Origin: Linanthus parryae
Lineage: Eukaryota; Streptophyta; Magnoliopsida; Ericales; Polemoniaceae
Direction: 5' to 3'
Length of the DNA: 64,000 nucleotides
NCBI GenBank assembly: GCA_023055425.1
Contig: JALGPY010000002.1
Location: forward strand, 50,181,321-50,245,320
A model generated the notes under the pieces. The model was not told the origin of the DNA. It saw nothing but the letters and a program-made list of their open reading frames with translations, and ran no database searches. A program made the translations under genes and the position numbers. Of the stretch, positions 1-11,468 are shown in pieces. The stretch's first letter is position 1, and each line of letters starts with the position of its first letter.

Positions 1-1241
1 ATTGCAGTGTTTGTAATGAAGCTCGCATGACATAGCACACAGCCAGGAGATAACGCAATCCACAATTTCCATTCTCCACAATCCACATTTACAAACATAT
101 AAAAATGTGTGCTCTATACTTTCAGTTCTTGCAGCATTGATGCAAACCTATCTGCAGTAATGATTTGAGTTACGAATGGTGTAACCAATTCAAAACTACC
201 TTGTCCTTTGCAGATAATAATGTTGTGTGGCACCAAAAAAAACCACCTAATCCAATGTCTATACCTGCAAAAGCATTAGTGGTGCTCCATTATGTGTTTT
301 TATTAGGGCATGTGATGGATATAGATAGTGACCTCAGAGATATGGTCTCGCTATAATAAGAACCAGACAGAGTCCTCGTTTGATGAGAAAAATTAAGAGA
401 GATTATAACATTGTGATCTTAATTTCAGTTTTTTTCCTAGACAGTTATACTATAACGATTAGGGTATGAATTTGCCAGGCTGAGCTAAATTACGAGATAT
501 TACTATATTGTAATCTTAATTTTGATTTTTTTTCTTACAAATTTGTATATTATCACAATCGGGATCCGAGTTTGCCACAACAATACCTGAGTTTATTAAT
601 AATGAGGAGCTAGAAGGCAGGAAAACATAGGACAAAGGGACATACCACATCAAGACGACCTTACAAATCTTCCCACAAAACAGTCTAAGGTTTGATAAAT
701 TGTTTGGTATCAGCTGGAAATCTGAAAATCGGCTGAAATAATTCTGGGTGAAAAATCCAGCTGAACTAAAAATCAAAATCCGTCGGCTATGAGCTAAACT
801 TGTAGATTGTCAATTTGATCCATTAGACAAAATTGAAAGATTTATAACAGAAATTTCTTGAATACACCAACTTATAATGAACTATGATCATGCTAATGTC
901 AAAAACAAAATAAAATTATTTTTCTGATATTTTTAGCTGCCTAATCCCCAATATTGGAGATTCAACAATTGTACTGAGATTTTTTTAATATGCAGATTTT
1001 CAGATTCAATTTTGGTGTCATGAGTCATAACAAACGGAATTAAACAAAAAGAACCATTTTTTATCGAAACTTATTAAAACCGTGGTTCCCATACATGCAA
1101 CGATAAACTTCAAACAGAGGCTCAAACAAACAAAAAAGAGAAATCATTTAGATTAAGACAAGCCCCTACCATGCAGAATATACAGATACACTTACGGTTT
1201 TGCGAAGGTTAACATGTCGAAGGTAAGCACCAAACATGCCA

Positions 1242-1318
1242 TCAAGTCAACTCCTCTGAAGAAGCATTGCTAGCTGTTTCACCAATTTCATTTACTGTTA
1301 CCTCTACCTGCCTAGCTC
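1242..1318 (-). pseudogene. Possible 3'-terminal coding exon, product not recognised
   Basis: On the minus strand a GTCGCAG acceptor is followed by about 25 open codons ending in TGA at 1242-1244. The peptide starts GARQVEVTVNEIGE and ends in a Ser/Glu-rich tail, which looks like a protein C-terminus. I could not link it to a family or to a convincing upstream exon. It shares its strand with all other host-like exon pieces up to 12.8 kb. It could be a chance ORF. Confidence 0.22.
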
Positions 1319-2392
1319 CTGCGACATGCTTCCAGTTGTATACGTCAAAAGAATAGAATTAGCATCCGCTCAGTGTAATAAACAACAAAGATGTTATAAC
1401 ATATCTAGATGATAAAAGGTGTAAAACCAATAGTATATGCTTGAGGAAATCAAGGCGATAGTTTATTAGAGTCGGGATTTTTTTTCAACTGATGTTATAG
1501 ACAATTGAAATTTACAACGGTTACATGGAACTTAATCATGTAACTCCAAATAAAACCTGACTTTCTATATTACATAATCAACCTATAAAGACTGTCCCTT
1601 ACTTTACTTTTAGTGAAATAGTAGTTGTGGCACACGCAGGAGCAGATTTTGTTTTAATTGATGGGAAGAGATTCAAATCCACGAGTAAGTTGCCATTTTT
1701 TGTTGCCAGATGATTACGAACAGAAAACAACATACTTAAAACATTAAATTGTTTACAAAACTGTTGTAGAAAACAAAGAGATGCATAAAGAGAAACAAAG
1801 TTTTATTCGGCATCATTTGTAACACCCTAATGCAAATCAGAAGCCCGTGAATCCAGATCTCATTTGCTTGTAGCACGAGAAACCTACATCCCACAAGTTT
1901 CTCCAACTTCTGAAATATGGAAAAAAGGCCGACGATCAAACAAATGTGCACTTTTACCTAAGAGGTTACCGAAATTCAGCTCACATTCTTAACCTTGGGA
2001 AAAGGTTATACCAAATTGTCACCCCAATTACAAAACTGCAGAGTAGAATTCCTCTGGAGAGAGAAATGCAGTTAAGATATACAATTTATAAGCGCGTCTA
2101 TATAGGAGGAACTCACCCATGACTGCCACCAGTCCAGTTTCCTCGTTTGAATTTAAAGTCGCTGGGATGGACAATTGTCGATGCTTGAAACTGCATTGAA
2201 ACACATACGGGCATATATACAACTTAAATAAACTCATGAAGGAAGTAGAGACCACTGACAAAAATGTTTACAGTAGTACTGTTAATGTAGTATTTTAGTA
2301 GTAGTAGTTACAAGATTTTCATACCTTTGCCGAAAGTTGTTCAGAAGCCATATGTGGATAAAATACCGTAGATTGTAAGTAGAGCAGGTTGC

Positions 2393-2481
2393 GAGGGTCC
2401 AACCAACCACTTGAAAAACACGGTAGTGAAAATAGCAAAGTACTGCCTTGTGAATTCCGTATTTGGTAGCAATGTCCTGAT
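2393..2481 (-). pseudogene. D27-like (beta-carotene isomerase family) exon fragment
   Basis: After a CACAG acceptor the minus strand encodes IRTLLPNTEF followed by QYFAIFTTVFFKWLVGPS. From memory of the family, this matches the conserved region just upstream of the Cys-rich domain of DWARF27-like proteins, plastid proteins tied to carotenoid and strigolactone metabolism. The expected donor after VGPS is degenerate and reading continues into non-homologous residues before a stop. The Cys-rich DUF4033 part was not found downstream. I read it as a single stranded exon of a broken or captured gene; the assignment rests on about 30 residues. Confidence 0.5.
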
Positions 2482-3456
2482 CTGTGATGGTTTATAAATA
2501 AAAACAGTTAGTTCATCTGTAATACCACTATACGAGTAAAGCATTAGCAATATGGCCAATAGATGGATAACATGTAGTGGGTGCTCACCAGGCGACGGAA
2601 TCATCCTTAATCACCTTCTTATGTAGATGTGAATTTCTTAGGTTGTCTTAAACATGGTTCACGAGACTTATCTCTCAGTAAAGTTGGTTCCCAACTCCGT
2701 GTGCTAGAATTCAGAACACCATCTGATTGCTACTTTATTTTCCATTGTTATTAAGCAGTGTAATTTACTGGCTAGTTATTTTAGTTAATTAGTAGAATTT
2801 ATTTATTTTGTTTCCTCAGGTTCGCATGCCCCAGGGTGAGTAACATAAGCTAGAAGCTGCAAAAGAAGAAAACATATCCAGAGCGACTTTAGGGCACATA
2901 AATTTTTCAAAAGGCTCCAGTTTATCTCCGGTCGGTTTGACGGATCACCTTATGGTCAGTGGCGTAAGATAAAGAACTTTTCACAACAGGAAAACCTCTG
3001 GAAGAGAACATAGTGGGTGTCTGCGTAAGTACGGCACCTTTCGGCTGTTTGCTAGCTTAAGTATTGTTGTATTATATAAAACCAATAAATGTGAAAGGCT
3101 ATTTTCTGGGAGATGCAGGAGTTTTAAAAAAAAACGTTAGGTAGGAAACATAATAGCCAGAAAATTAATTAATGCTACTACGACAAAATCGTGGTAAAAT
3201 ATTGAGCAATACAATATTGAGCCAAAAAACACAGACGCATTAGTAGCCTATTATCATAACATAAGCCAATAGTTAATCTCAAGTCTGAACTCAATTTATG
3301 AAAGAGAAATTGTACATTTAAAATAAATTATAGAGTTTCAGAATGTTCTTGAATTAGAAGAAGATCAGAATACTAAGATTTAGATTTGAGGCAGCAGCAG
3401 TCTTTAATATTAGTGTCACGCTGTTTCAAAGCTGGTGATATGTAATCAAAGCTAGG

Positions 3457-3888
3457 AGTGATCGGCGGAGAACGAACCCACTGTGGCTGCAACTACAGTG
3501 GCCAAAATACCACCGAATCGCCCCGCCACAACGCGGAACCGATATCCGTGCCTGAATGATTTACTCCAGAGAATTCATTATCACAGCCTCATAGCAACCA
3601 AAACCAGAAGGGGGTGAATTACCATTTTAACCCAAAGATACAGCTAAGTTATGATGCAATTTGGAACAACCAGTGTCCCCACCAACACAGGCATATTAGA
3701 GTCCGATTGAATATTAGGGAGAGGCTCAGATCTATTAGAGTGATCAGCCGAGAACGAACCCACCGCGGATGCAACTACGGTGGCAAAAATAACTCCGAGT
3801 CGCCCCGCCAACACACGGTTCAATCTCCGTGCCTAAATCATTTGCTCGAGAGAATTCATCGTCACAGCCTCGTATCAAGCAAAACCAA
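3457..3888 (+). repeat. Two copies of a ~150-bp degenerate repeat (copies A, B)
   Basis: Copies at about 3457-3605 and 3739-3888 share, in order, a GAGAACGAACCCAC block, a GCAACTAC block, a TCGCCCCGCCA block and an AGAATTCAT..TCACAGCCTC block. They are direct repeats about 280 bp apart. Four more diverged copies occur at 6.7-8.6 kb. No coding capacity is evident. Confidence 0.7.
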
Positions 3889-4437
3889 CAACAGTACAGA
3901 GGATCTCACCAGGGGCATTTCACTTATATAATTATGGAAATACCAAAGGTACGCAGTAAACGACCAACACCGATGAGGCAATCCCTCATAGGCCCATGGT
4001 GGAGAACATGATGGCATGGCGCTGGGTTGGCAGGCAAAGCCCTTCTTGTATAATAGGTAGAAAGAGTCAAGGCCCCATATCCTTTACCAGTCCAAAGTTT
4101 ATTTTAGTTGAGTTATATAGCACGGTAACTGGGGCATTGATGGAAACTGTTTTCAAAGAGCAAATACGTTCGATACATTTTTCACTGTGTTTTAGATTTC
4201 ATGCTTAAGACCTATCTTGGGTTTATTCCTTACAATTCATTGCTATGAATATCTATAGACTATAGCTATTACATGATGCAAGAGGAATTGGATATGGTAG
4301 GAACTTCCGCCATTTATACGTAAGAGGTATTGATTCCTGACACAACCATTCAACATTTCAATGCTCGTAAGATTATCATACCTCAAAACGCAATCCAAAG
4401 AAGCATGTATAAATCATGCACTTCAAGAAACATAGGT

Positions 4438-4563
4438 CAAAATAGCAAACAGTTCAAATAAAATGAACATTAATTCCAGGATTCATCAACCATAGTTGGA
4501 AATAGCAAACAGTTCGAATAAAGTGAATATAGTCCCACGATTCATCTCACACAATCGTCAAAA
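4438..4563 (+). repeat. Short tandem duplication, ~63-bp unit, two copies
   Basis: The block AAATAGCAAACAGTTC followed by AATAAA.TGAA and GATTCATC occurs twice in direct orientation about 63 bp apart, and a third partial copy begins near 4559. The copies differ at several positions. No gene was found here. Confidence 0.6.
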
Positions 4564-6714
4564 TAGCAACATTTCATGCTTTGATCCTAGTTTTGCTAAT
4601 GAAAACATGAAAACATGAAAATTTAGGCGAAAAGCTAAGACATTGCGGTTTCAATTACCACGGTCACCGTCAATAAGGGTGGTCACTTGTGCAACACGCT
4701 CTTCTTTGGAAGCTTTGGTTTCCTATGAGCGCGGCTCTGCCCAAACAAATAAGAACACCATGAGCGAGAAGGCAATGTTAATCTAAGAGACAGGTAATGA
4801 AAAGTATCAAAGCAACCTTTTGCTTCTCATACGACTCAGTGTCGGTCCTCTCTCTCTCCAGTTGCTCTTACGTAGTTTGATGGGACGATTTGCAAAATAT
4901 TTACCTGCACCAAGAATCTAAAATCAATACCAAGGTTAAACAGTTTTCTGAACTTGCTAGTCCATCTAAATGCAACCTCCATTTCCCTCTCAGGAAGGAC
5001 CATACTATCACAAAACTATATTACATGACCCATTTGAGTGGATTAAACTGATAATCGTGAACTACACTATCCGAGAATGAGAAATTTCACCAGGTCTGAT
5101 TTCTAAACCATTACAAATAACTTCACTGACCTAGTTAGGCATGTGGGTTGCATAGTTTCACATATTAATTCGAGAATATAACTATTAGCTGGTCTGACTG
5201 AATAAAAAGGCTGAGAAAAGAAGACGAAAACAAAGAAACAACACTAAATAAGCAAAAGAGATATTTTCATCAACTAAGGTCCTCAATGTTGAATCAACTA
5301 AACATAGCAGGCATAGGAAGCCATTTGAGGCATAAGCAGTGTAAAAAAACAAAAATACCAAAACAAGAAAACGTCACATGTTTATGGGATTGGTACTGGT
5401 AGATGGATGAACTGCAAGAAACCCGTACTTCATAAATATGAAAACAGTCCCGCATAACCTGATTTCTCTCTACCAAGAATTCACCGCGATAGAAGACGAA
5501 AAGAGGCTAATGAATTCAATCAAAACGATGTCATGATAGAGTGAAATAACAAAGAAACAATTATTCAGTAGATCTTTAACTTTAATGAAAACACCATCAT
5601 GAAACAGTTCAAAAGCAGAGATCATAAATGAATTCAGAAGCCAAAATTTGGTGGTTGAAAGCATACATGCCCAATGTTAATCATTCAAGAACACCAAAAC
5701 ACTATAAATTGAGCTTAAAAGACTCAAATAGTACAGAGATTAGTGAATGGAATCTTCCTTCAAATTACACCCGAATAATTTGGATAATTGACAGATTACA
5801 TACACAACAACCTGATAAGAGAAAAATCTTTCCAACTTTAGCAACTAACTGATTTATTGAAGCTACTGAAACCTGTTAATTCATGGCAACTACTTTTCTC
5901 AAGAAATTGGGTAAACCGTATAAGTTAATGGATTTTTATCATTACACATACTGGAGAAGTCCATGTGCATGGATTGTTACCATTAAACAAACTTGAAAGT
6001 GAAGTGCATTTCACTCTTAACTCTGTCTGCTAAAAGCTATTAGATGGCTCTCAATTGGCATTAATCCCATGCCTCTTCACTCTACGATTAGCATATGTAG
6101 CTCAAAGAACATTAAGTAAAATCAATCAAACCAAAGGAATGGATCTAAAACACCCTGAATAACACATTCATACAACTACAGAAAGATCCAACCTTTCCTT
6201 GCAACCAAGCTAGTCAAATTTAATTATCACAACCAGCACATCTGCAAAGGCAACAATCACATAACCTACATGACAGAACATTTAATTCGATCAAACAAGC
6301 AAAAATCATATTTAAAGATCATGAATTTCTCATAATACAATACCTGCAGAACTCAATTGGCCAGTGGTGGTTGGTGTTAATCGACCAGAGGGAGAACTCC
6401 AGCAATCCCCCATAGCAAACACCTCCTATGTGTGTCTGTGCCTATATCCTTCATAGCTAACCTCCTTCTCCACCTCCTGAGACCAAAACAAATTAAATTT
6501 TCGGTTTAGCTTAAAACCCTAGGGAGAAAGACGGTAATGCAGATATCTGCGAAACCCTCGCACAGAGCATAAAGAACAGAGGAGGAGAGAGAGAGAGAAT
6601 CGCATGAAATCTACCTAAGAAGCTTCAAATGATAGAATCGTTTGTGGCTTCTGAAAAGTTAGGGAAATCGACAAGCTTAAGAAGAGTACATAGATAAGTT
6701 AGAAGCTTAAGAAG

Positions 6715-8565
6715 AGGCTCAGCTCTGCGAATGCAATATAGACAGCGAAGAAACCACTGAAGCTGCAACAAGGGGATATGACAACCCTCCGAATCGCCAC
6801 GCCATCGTAGGAGTGTAATCGTAGTCTAAATTGCAGCTATATAAACATATCAGGATCACTTTAATATAAAGGCAGTATAGATATTTGAGGAGGCTCAGAT
6901 CGGACATTGCGATCAAACCACTACGAAACTGCCATGGCTGCATCAACAGGGACATGAGAGGCTCCCTGTAGTTGCCCTGCCAAAATGCAGTTCAGAGTCG
7001 TAGCCTGAATCGCAAGGCATAGAAATTTATCATCACAACCTCTAAAAAGACCGCCACAGGCACTGTCTCATGACAGCCTTAATTTCAAATTCGTGAGGCA
7101 CGATTTTGATGACGCAAATCTAACCACCCATATTAAAAGAAACTCTTGCAGCTTACAGTTCATTTGTGGCTTTTGCAAACTTGGAGGAAGCGAGAAGCTT
7201 AAGAAGAGTACATAGATCAGTTAGAAGCTTAAGAAGAGGCTCAGCTCTGCGAATGCAATAAAGACAGCGACGAAACCACCGAGGCTGCAATAAGGAGATA
7301 TGACAACCCTCTGGATTGCCACGCCATTGTAGGAGTGCAATCGTAGTCTTAATTGCAGCTATAGGAAAATATCATCATAGCCTCTCACGACATCATATGT
7401 AACCGGATTAACATGAAAATTCTGCAGATCTCGATTTTAAACACTGCAGTGACTTCTTCGTCAGGATAAGTAAATTAACCCTTCAAACGCGACTCCCATG
7501 GAGCCTAAGATAAAAAAATAAAAATAAACAATTACATATATATTCTCAATGACGACATCTAGATAATCACAGTTCGAAGTTATGTAAACAGGACAAGACA
7601 TCTATGTCACAAATCAATCTTATTCCTAAAGAGCTTATGTCAATACTATAAAGGCCGAAGCAATCTTATGCCTAAAAATATGAAGTTAGAAACCATACCT
7701 TTAGGAGAGGTCTAACCGAAACCAACAGAAGAATTGGCCCTTCTACCAGATAAATTGTTGCTCAGACCATCCATCCATCGCCAACGTATGAGAGACAAAG
7801 AAGCATAATCAGTGAGTAGCAAAAAACATTTCTTTACAGAGAATTTCATAACTTTCATCTAATTATGTGGAGTGAATTTTTAGGGAAACAAAACCCACTA
7901 CAAACCCAGCAAACCAGAAGCAATTAGATCCAAAAAACCCACAAAAATCACATGCGCAGAGAAGGGGACAAAATAGAATACCTTAAGTTCAGTTCGCCGG
8001 AAAACCCTAGAAATTTGCGGACTTTTCCTGGGCGGCATTGGTCTGAACTTTCGGGTTCTTATTCTGTTGATGGTTCCAGTAAAAACAGTTGTATCAGATT
8101 TATCCGTGGGAGCAATAAAAACTGACGCAAACACAACTTCAGAGGACTGTGGCTTACTGAAACTCTTTGTTTCGTAGCTCTTGGACCCTGATTATGTCAT
8201 CTGGATTACATATGACAAAACAACTATTAGCATTATGAGAATACCTAATACAGAAGAGAGCGTTAGATGTGGCACCTTGTGAATCAAGTACAACCAGCAC
8301 AACCCAACCAACTTAAATCATACTGAATACATGACATATATTTCAAAAACCCTGAAGCTTTTATAACAGAGCTCAACACACAGACCAGTGCGCGAGTAGC
8401 AAACACGTAATTCCCGGAAGGACCAATAAACAATGAGAGGGACGTCTTCTTTTAATACAGGTGGTAGGATTAAGAAGTGGCTCAGATCTGCGAATGCATT
8501 TAAAACAGTGACTACACTACCGAAGCTGCAATAAGGAGAGCTGAGAACCCTCCGAATCAAAAGCA
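6715..8565 (+). repeat. Four further copies (C-F) of the ~150-bp repeat
   Basis: Copies lie at about 6715-6850 (C), 6893-7060 (D), 7199-7385 (E) and 8466-8565 (F, truncated). C and E are closest: both begin AGAAGCTTAAGAAGAGGCTC, continue with GCGAATGCAAT, and contain a CGCCACGCCAT or TGCCACGCCAT motif equivalent to the TCGCCCCGCCA of copies A and B. D is most diverged. F abuts the Helitron-like terminus at 8469. The repeats are scattered rather than strictly tandem. Confidence 0.65.
8420..8469 (-). other. Helitron-like 5' terminus (second)
   Basis: Read on the minus strand, an A at 8470 is followed by TCCTACCACCTGTATTAAAA then GAAG. This is nearly the same as the terminus at 12838. Helitrons begin with TC and insert between A and T, which fits. 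The element would extend toward lower coordinates; its 3' hairpin and CTRR end were not located, so only the terminus is marked. Confidence 0.45.
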
Positions 8566-9428
8566 CAAATAAGAAAAAATAAAAAGTATGGCCACAAATC
8601 AACAGTATTAACATTTGACTGCCCTGTGGCACAAGTTACTAATGATAGCTTCATCCAATTGCAAGACAGATGAATCAATCAGCTGTTTAAATATAGTATT
8701 TGCAAGGGAAATATATTGATCATTTGGCAACCAGACAGGTGACCCAAAGACAGGTGACCCAAAAACATTCCATATACTATATCTGGAGCAACTTTTTATA
8801 AATGTTTGTTTCCTTAAAATTTTCTGCATATACGCCATTAAGAAACTGTAAGCACATGTAGTTGGCAAATAACTCGGCAATTCTGAAATTGCTAGTAATT
8901 ATCTCTTATGCTGCAAATTAGCATTGAGTTCTAAAATTCATGGGACCCCGGATTGGTTGTTGGCCGCATACATAGTATCGCATGCTGGGAATAGTTTCCC
9001 TGAAACCAGAAAAGTTAAGCAGGCCAAAGCAAAACCATGATTCTGGACTTGTAGCACGTCAAGCACATAAATAGTACTATGAGTTTTAGCTCACTCAAGA
9101 GTGTGGGTAAAAACCATTTTACCTTTGAGATAAACCAAAAAACGTATGTTAGATCATTCAAAGGGTAACCAATGCCACAACTAAAATGCACATGTACTTC
9201 AGATATAACCAGGCCTAAGTGAACTGGTCATTCCTAATGTAGTTCGTGGCGACAAAAAGTAATTGCTAAAGGGATGTGATGCTTTAATTTAGCTCATGAC
9301 CCATGCTTTTATTTAGACATAAGAAGAAATCAAGTGAGACTGGCAAGACATAAGAAGAAAGCAATGTTTTTATTTAGACATAGGAAGAAGTTTGATGACG
9401 TGGAGGTTCATGGTAATAGGGGTGTGCC

Positions 9429-9613
9429 AACTTCTTACCCTTAAATTCCTTTAATTGACCCACAACATACTCATGAATGGCATCAAACATGAAAAGGACT
9501 TCATATCCCTTCTTCTTCACCCTCTCCAGGAATGGAGAGTTCTCCAAAGCCTTCTTGCACTCACCAGTGATATCGAAAATATCATTCCGGCCGTCCTTCA
9601 TTCTAGTCACATA
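9429..9613 (-). pseudogene. HSP90 fragment
   Basis: The minus strand encodes a stretch starting YVTRMKDGRNDI and containing ENSPFLERVKKKGYEVLF and VGQLKEFKGKKL. This is the middle-domain segment of cytosolic HSP90 chaperones that follows the YVTRMKEGQ exon start. The match is about 61 residues of a ~700-residue protein, with substitutions at normally conserved sites (FDITGE for YYITGE, MFDAIHEY for MVDAIDEY). It stops abruptly at KKL and continues into unrelated residues. No ATPase domain or C-terminal MEEVD motif is present. It is a captured or decayed piece with no expected chaperone function. Confidence 0.8.
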
Positions 9614-9776
9614 GTTCAAATTGATTTGCAGAACTCTAATTGAGGATAAGTAACCTAGAAAAAGGTAATTCAATGATATACATACCAAGAAAACCTCACA
9701 AAGCAAAAAATGCGAAGCTTATCTAGAATTCATTGGTAGGAAACATAAATTCAGTAGCAGGTGAAACTCAAGCTTA

Positions 9777-10020
9777 CCCTGTCTCTCTTCAGAGGCAATG
9801 CGGCCTTCCTCTTCTTGGGCTTCTTTGGGACTGGCACAGCAGCAGGAGCTTCCTCAGCACCCTCCTCAACATCCTCTTCTGCGTCTGCTTCGGTAGCCAC
9901 AACCGTCAGAAAAATCGAGTAAAGCCGTGATTTGGGTGCAGAAACGTCAGCCCAATTGATTGATTTTCTCTCTACAATGTAACATTGCTGCAGTTCCCCT
10001 TCGTTTTCGTCTTCCTCTCA
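9777..10020 (-). pseudogene. Exon-like acidic/Lys-rich segment, product not recognised
   Basis: About 80 minus-strand codons are open. They contain KSINWADVSAPKSRLYS, then a run rich in Glu/Ala/Asp, then VPKKPKKRKAALPLKRDR, and end at a good donor (AGG|GTAAGC) at 9776/9777. The basic tail resembles a nuclear localisation signal. The segment lies between the HSP90 and GSK3 fragments in the same orientation. I do not recognise the gene; composition and the splice donor suggest a real exon. Confidence 0.35.
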
Positions 10021-10488
10021 GCAAATGGGTACCATCAGAAACAAAAAACCACAAAAAATCAATGGCATGCATACCAGAAAACACAAAAAACCCTGTAATC
10101 GAACTAATGAAATGCGAAGTTCGTACCTCTGAACATGGATAGCCTCTTCCTCTTCTTCTTGCGACATACATTCACTGAAATTAAAACTTTTCGATACTAA
10201 CCAGAGCATGGGGATTTGTTGAAGAAGTTGTGAGCCTAGGAGTTGACACCAACGATGCATAGGATAACAGAGCAGTTTTGACACGGCCATGACGTTGCAA
10301 CCAATTACTGTCAATCGAGATGAAACTATTAGAAGTATAGAGGCACTCAGAATGCAAAGCACCAAAAGACTTCCTAGCATACACTACCAATTTAAGTACA
10401 GTAGGTGGTCTCAAATTTCCAAGCACCTTAACACCAGAAATGCAACGTAATATGGCAGATAATATCTGACAAAGAAAAGCTAAAGTAC

Positions 10489-10761
10489 CTGATAAGTATA
10501 AAGTTTGACATAGATGAGTGGCATCCGCTGATTAGCATTACTGTAATGATTCAAAACACGGTACATGGTCTCACGTACGTATTCCATGACCAAATTCAAG
10601 AAGAGCTCATCTTTAGTTGTTGTAGAACATAAATAGTGTCTCGGAGAAATAATGTTTTGGTGATCCATGAAGCGCATTAACTGCAGCTCGCGATTCTTGT
10701 ATCTCCTGTCCTGCAACACCTTCTTTATGGCCACTGTCTCTCCAGTTTCTAAGCATTTAGC
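10489..10761 (-). pseudogene. GSK3/SHAGGY-like kinase exon
   Basis: A single 91-codon exon is bounded by TTATTCAG and CAG|GTAC. It encodes [18 protein letters not shown], then [30 protein letters not shown] and [13 protein letters not shown]. This is the N-lobe of plant GSK3/SHAGGY kinases, with the ATP-binding Lys in VAIKK and the hinge LVMEYV. Both ends are in phase 0. Substitutions such as [14 protein letters not shown] show decay. The glycine loop exon and catalytic-loop exons (HRD, DFG) were not found nearby, so it cannot encode an active kinase. Confidence 0.85.
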
Positions 10762-10950
10762 CTGAATAACATTGAAATTATATCAATTCAGTGTAAAGAA
10801 TAAAAATTTAACAACAAAAGTTCTAATATTTAGAAAAAAATGATTTTAAGTACCTGAAATACAATTCAAAAAGACCATGCGCCTACTACTCATTCAGCCA
10901 TGTAACGAATGGTCTGTAGAAAAGCATTACAGCTACCTTAAACTGGATAC

Positions 10951-11320
10951 CCACAAAAGAACCAAGAAACCCCCATAAAGCTCAGATATATACTATAGGT
11001 CTACTTTTAATTCGATTCACCAACTGTAAACAAGGCTTTTACAAGATTGTGAAGATCAAACATATTATATCTTCCAGTTTAAAATCATTAACATATCCCC
11101 AAAGAAGGGGAAAAAACGACATGTGAAAAATCACTAATCACAAAGATGATACATTTTAAATCAAAATTCATAAGCAAGTAAGCAAATGCTGTGCAAAAGA
11201 AAATCATTTTGCAGGTGAGATCATTTCACAACTGTATGTATGCATACACCCACAAAAGGACCAAGAAACCCCATAGAGCTCAGAAACGTATATCACAAGA
11301 CTACTACTAATTCAATTCAA
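10951..11320 (+). repeat. Direct duplication of ~70-bp intronic sequence
   Basis: The blocks at about 10951-11019 and 11249-11320 both read ACCCACAAAAG.ACCAAGAAAC then AGCTCAGA, a TATA-rich stretch and ATTCAATTC-like ends. They lie about 300 bp apart between the GSK3 exon and the next exon-like piece. This looks like a local duplication in non-coding DNA. Confidence 0.55.
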
Positions 11321-11381
11321 AATAGCAAAAACCCAGAACTTTTTCAGAACCCAGAGAAGGAAAACACCGAAAGAAGCTCAC

Positions 11382-11468
11382 CTGAAGACAACCGACCAAA
11401 TCGCCAAGAACCCTAATCCCAAACTCCATGGCAAAACCGTCCACAAAGATCGCAGCTTCCGAAGAAAC
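11382..11468 (-). pseudogene. Exon-like 29-codon segment, product not recognised
   Basis: On the minus strand an acceptor (TTTTGCAG) and a donor (CAG|GTGAGC) flank 87 in-phase bases encoding a hydrophobic stretch that includes FAMEFGIRVLGDLVGCLQ. It could also be a first exon starting at its internal ATG. It lies upstream of the GSK3 exon on the same strand, but the peptide is not part of the GSK3 family as I know it. Confidence 0.3.

Noticed and set aside
3457..3888. tRNA-like or SINE-like pol III unit
   Set aside because: A GGTTCAATCTC-like B-box resemblance occurs only in copy B; no cloverleaf or A box could be drawn.
9429..10761. A functional kinase or HSP90 gene
   Set aside because: Only single exons are present, substituted at conserved sites, with no continuation on either side.
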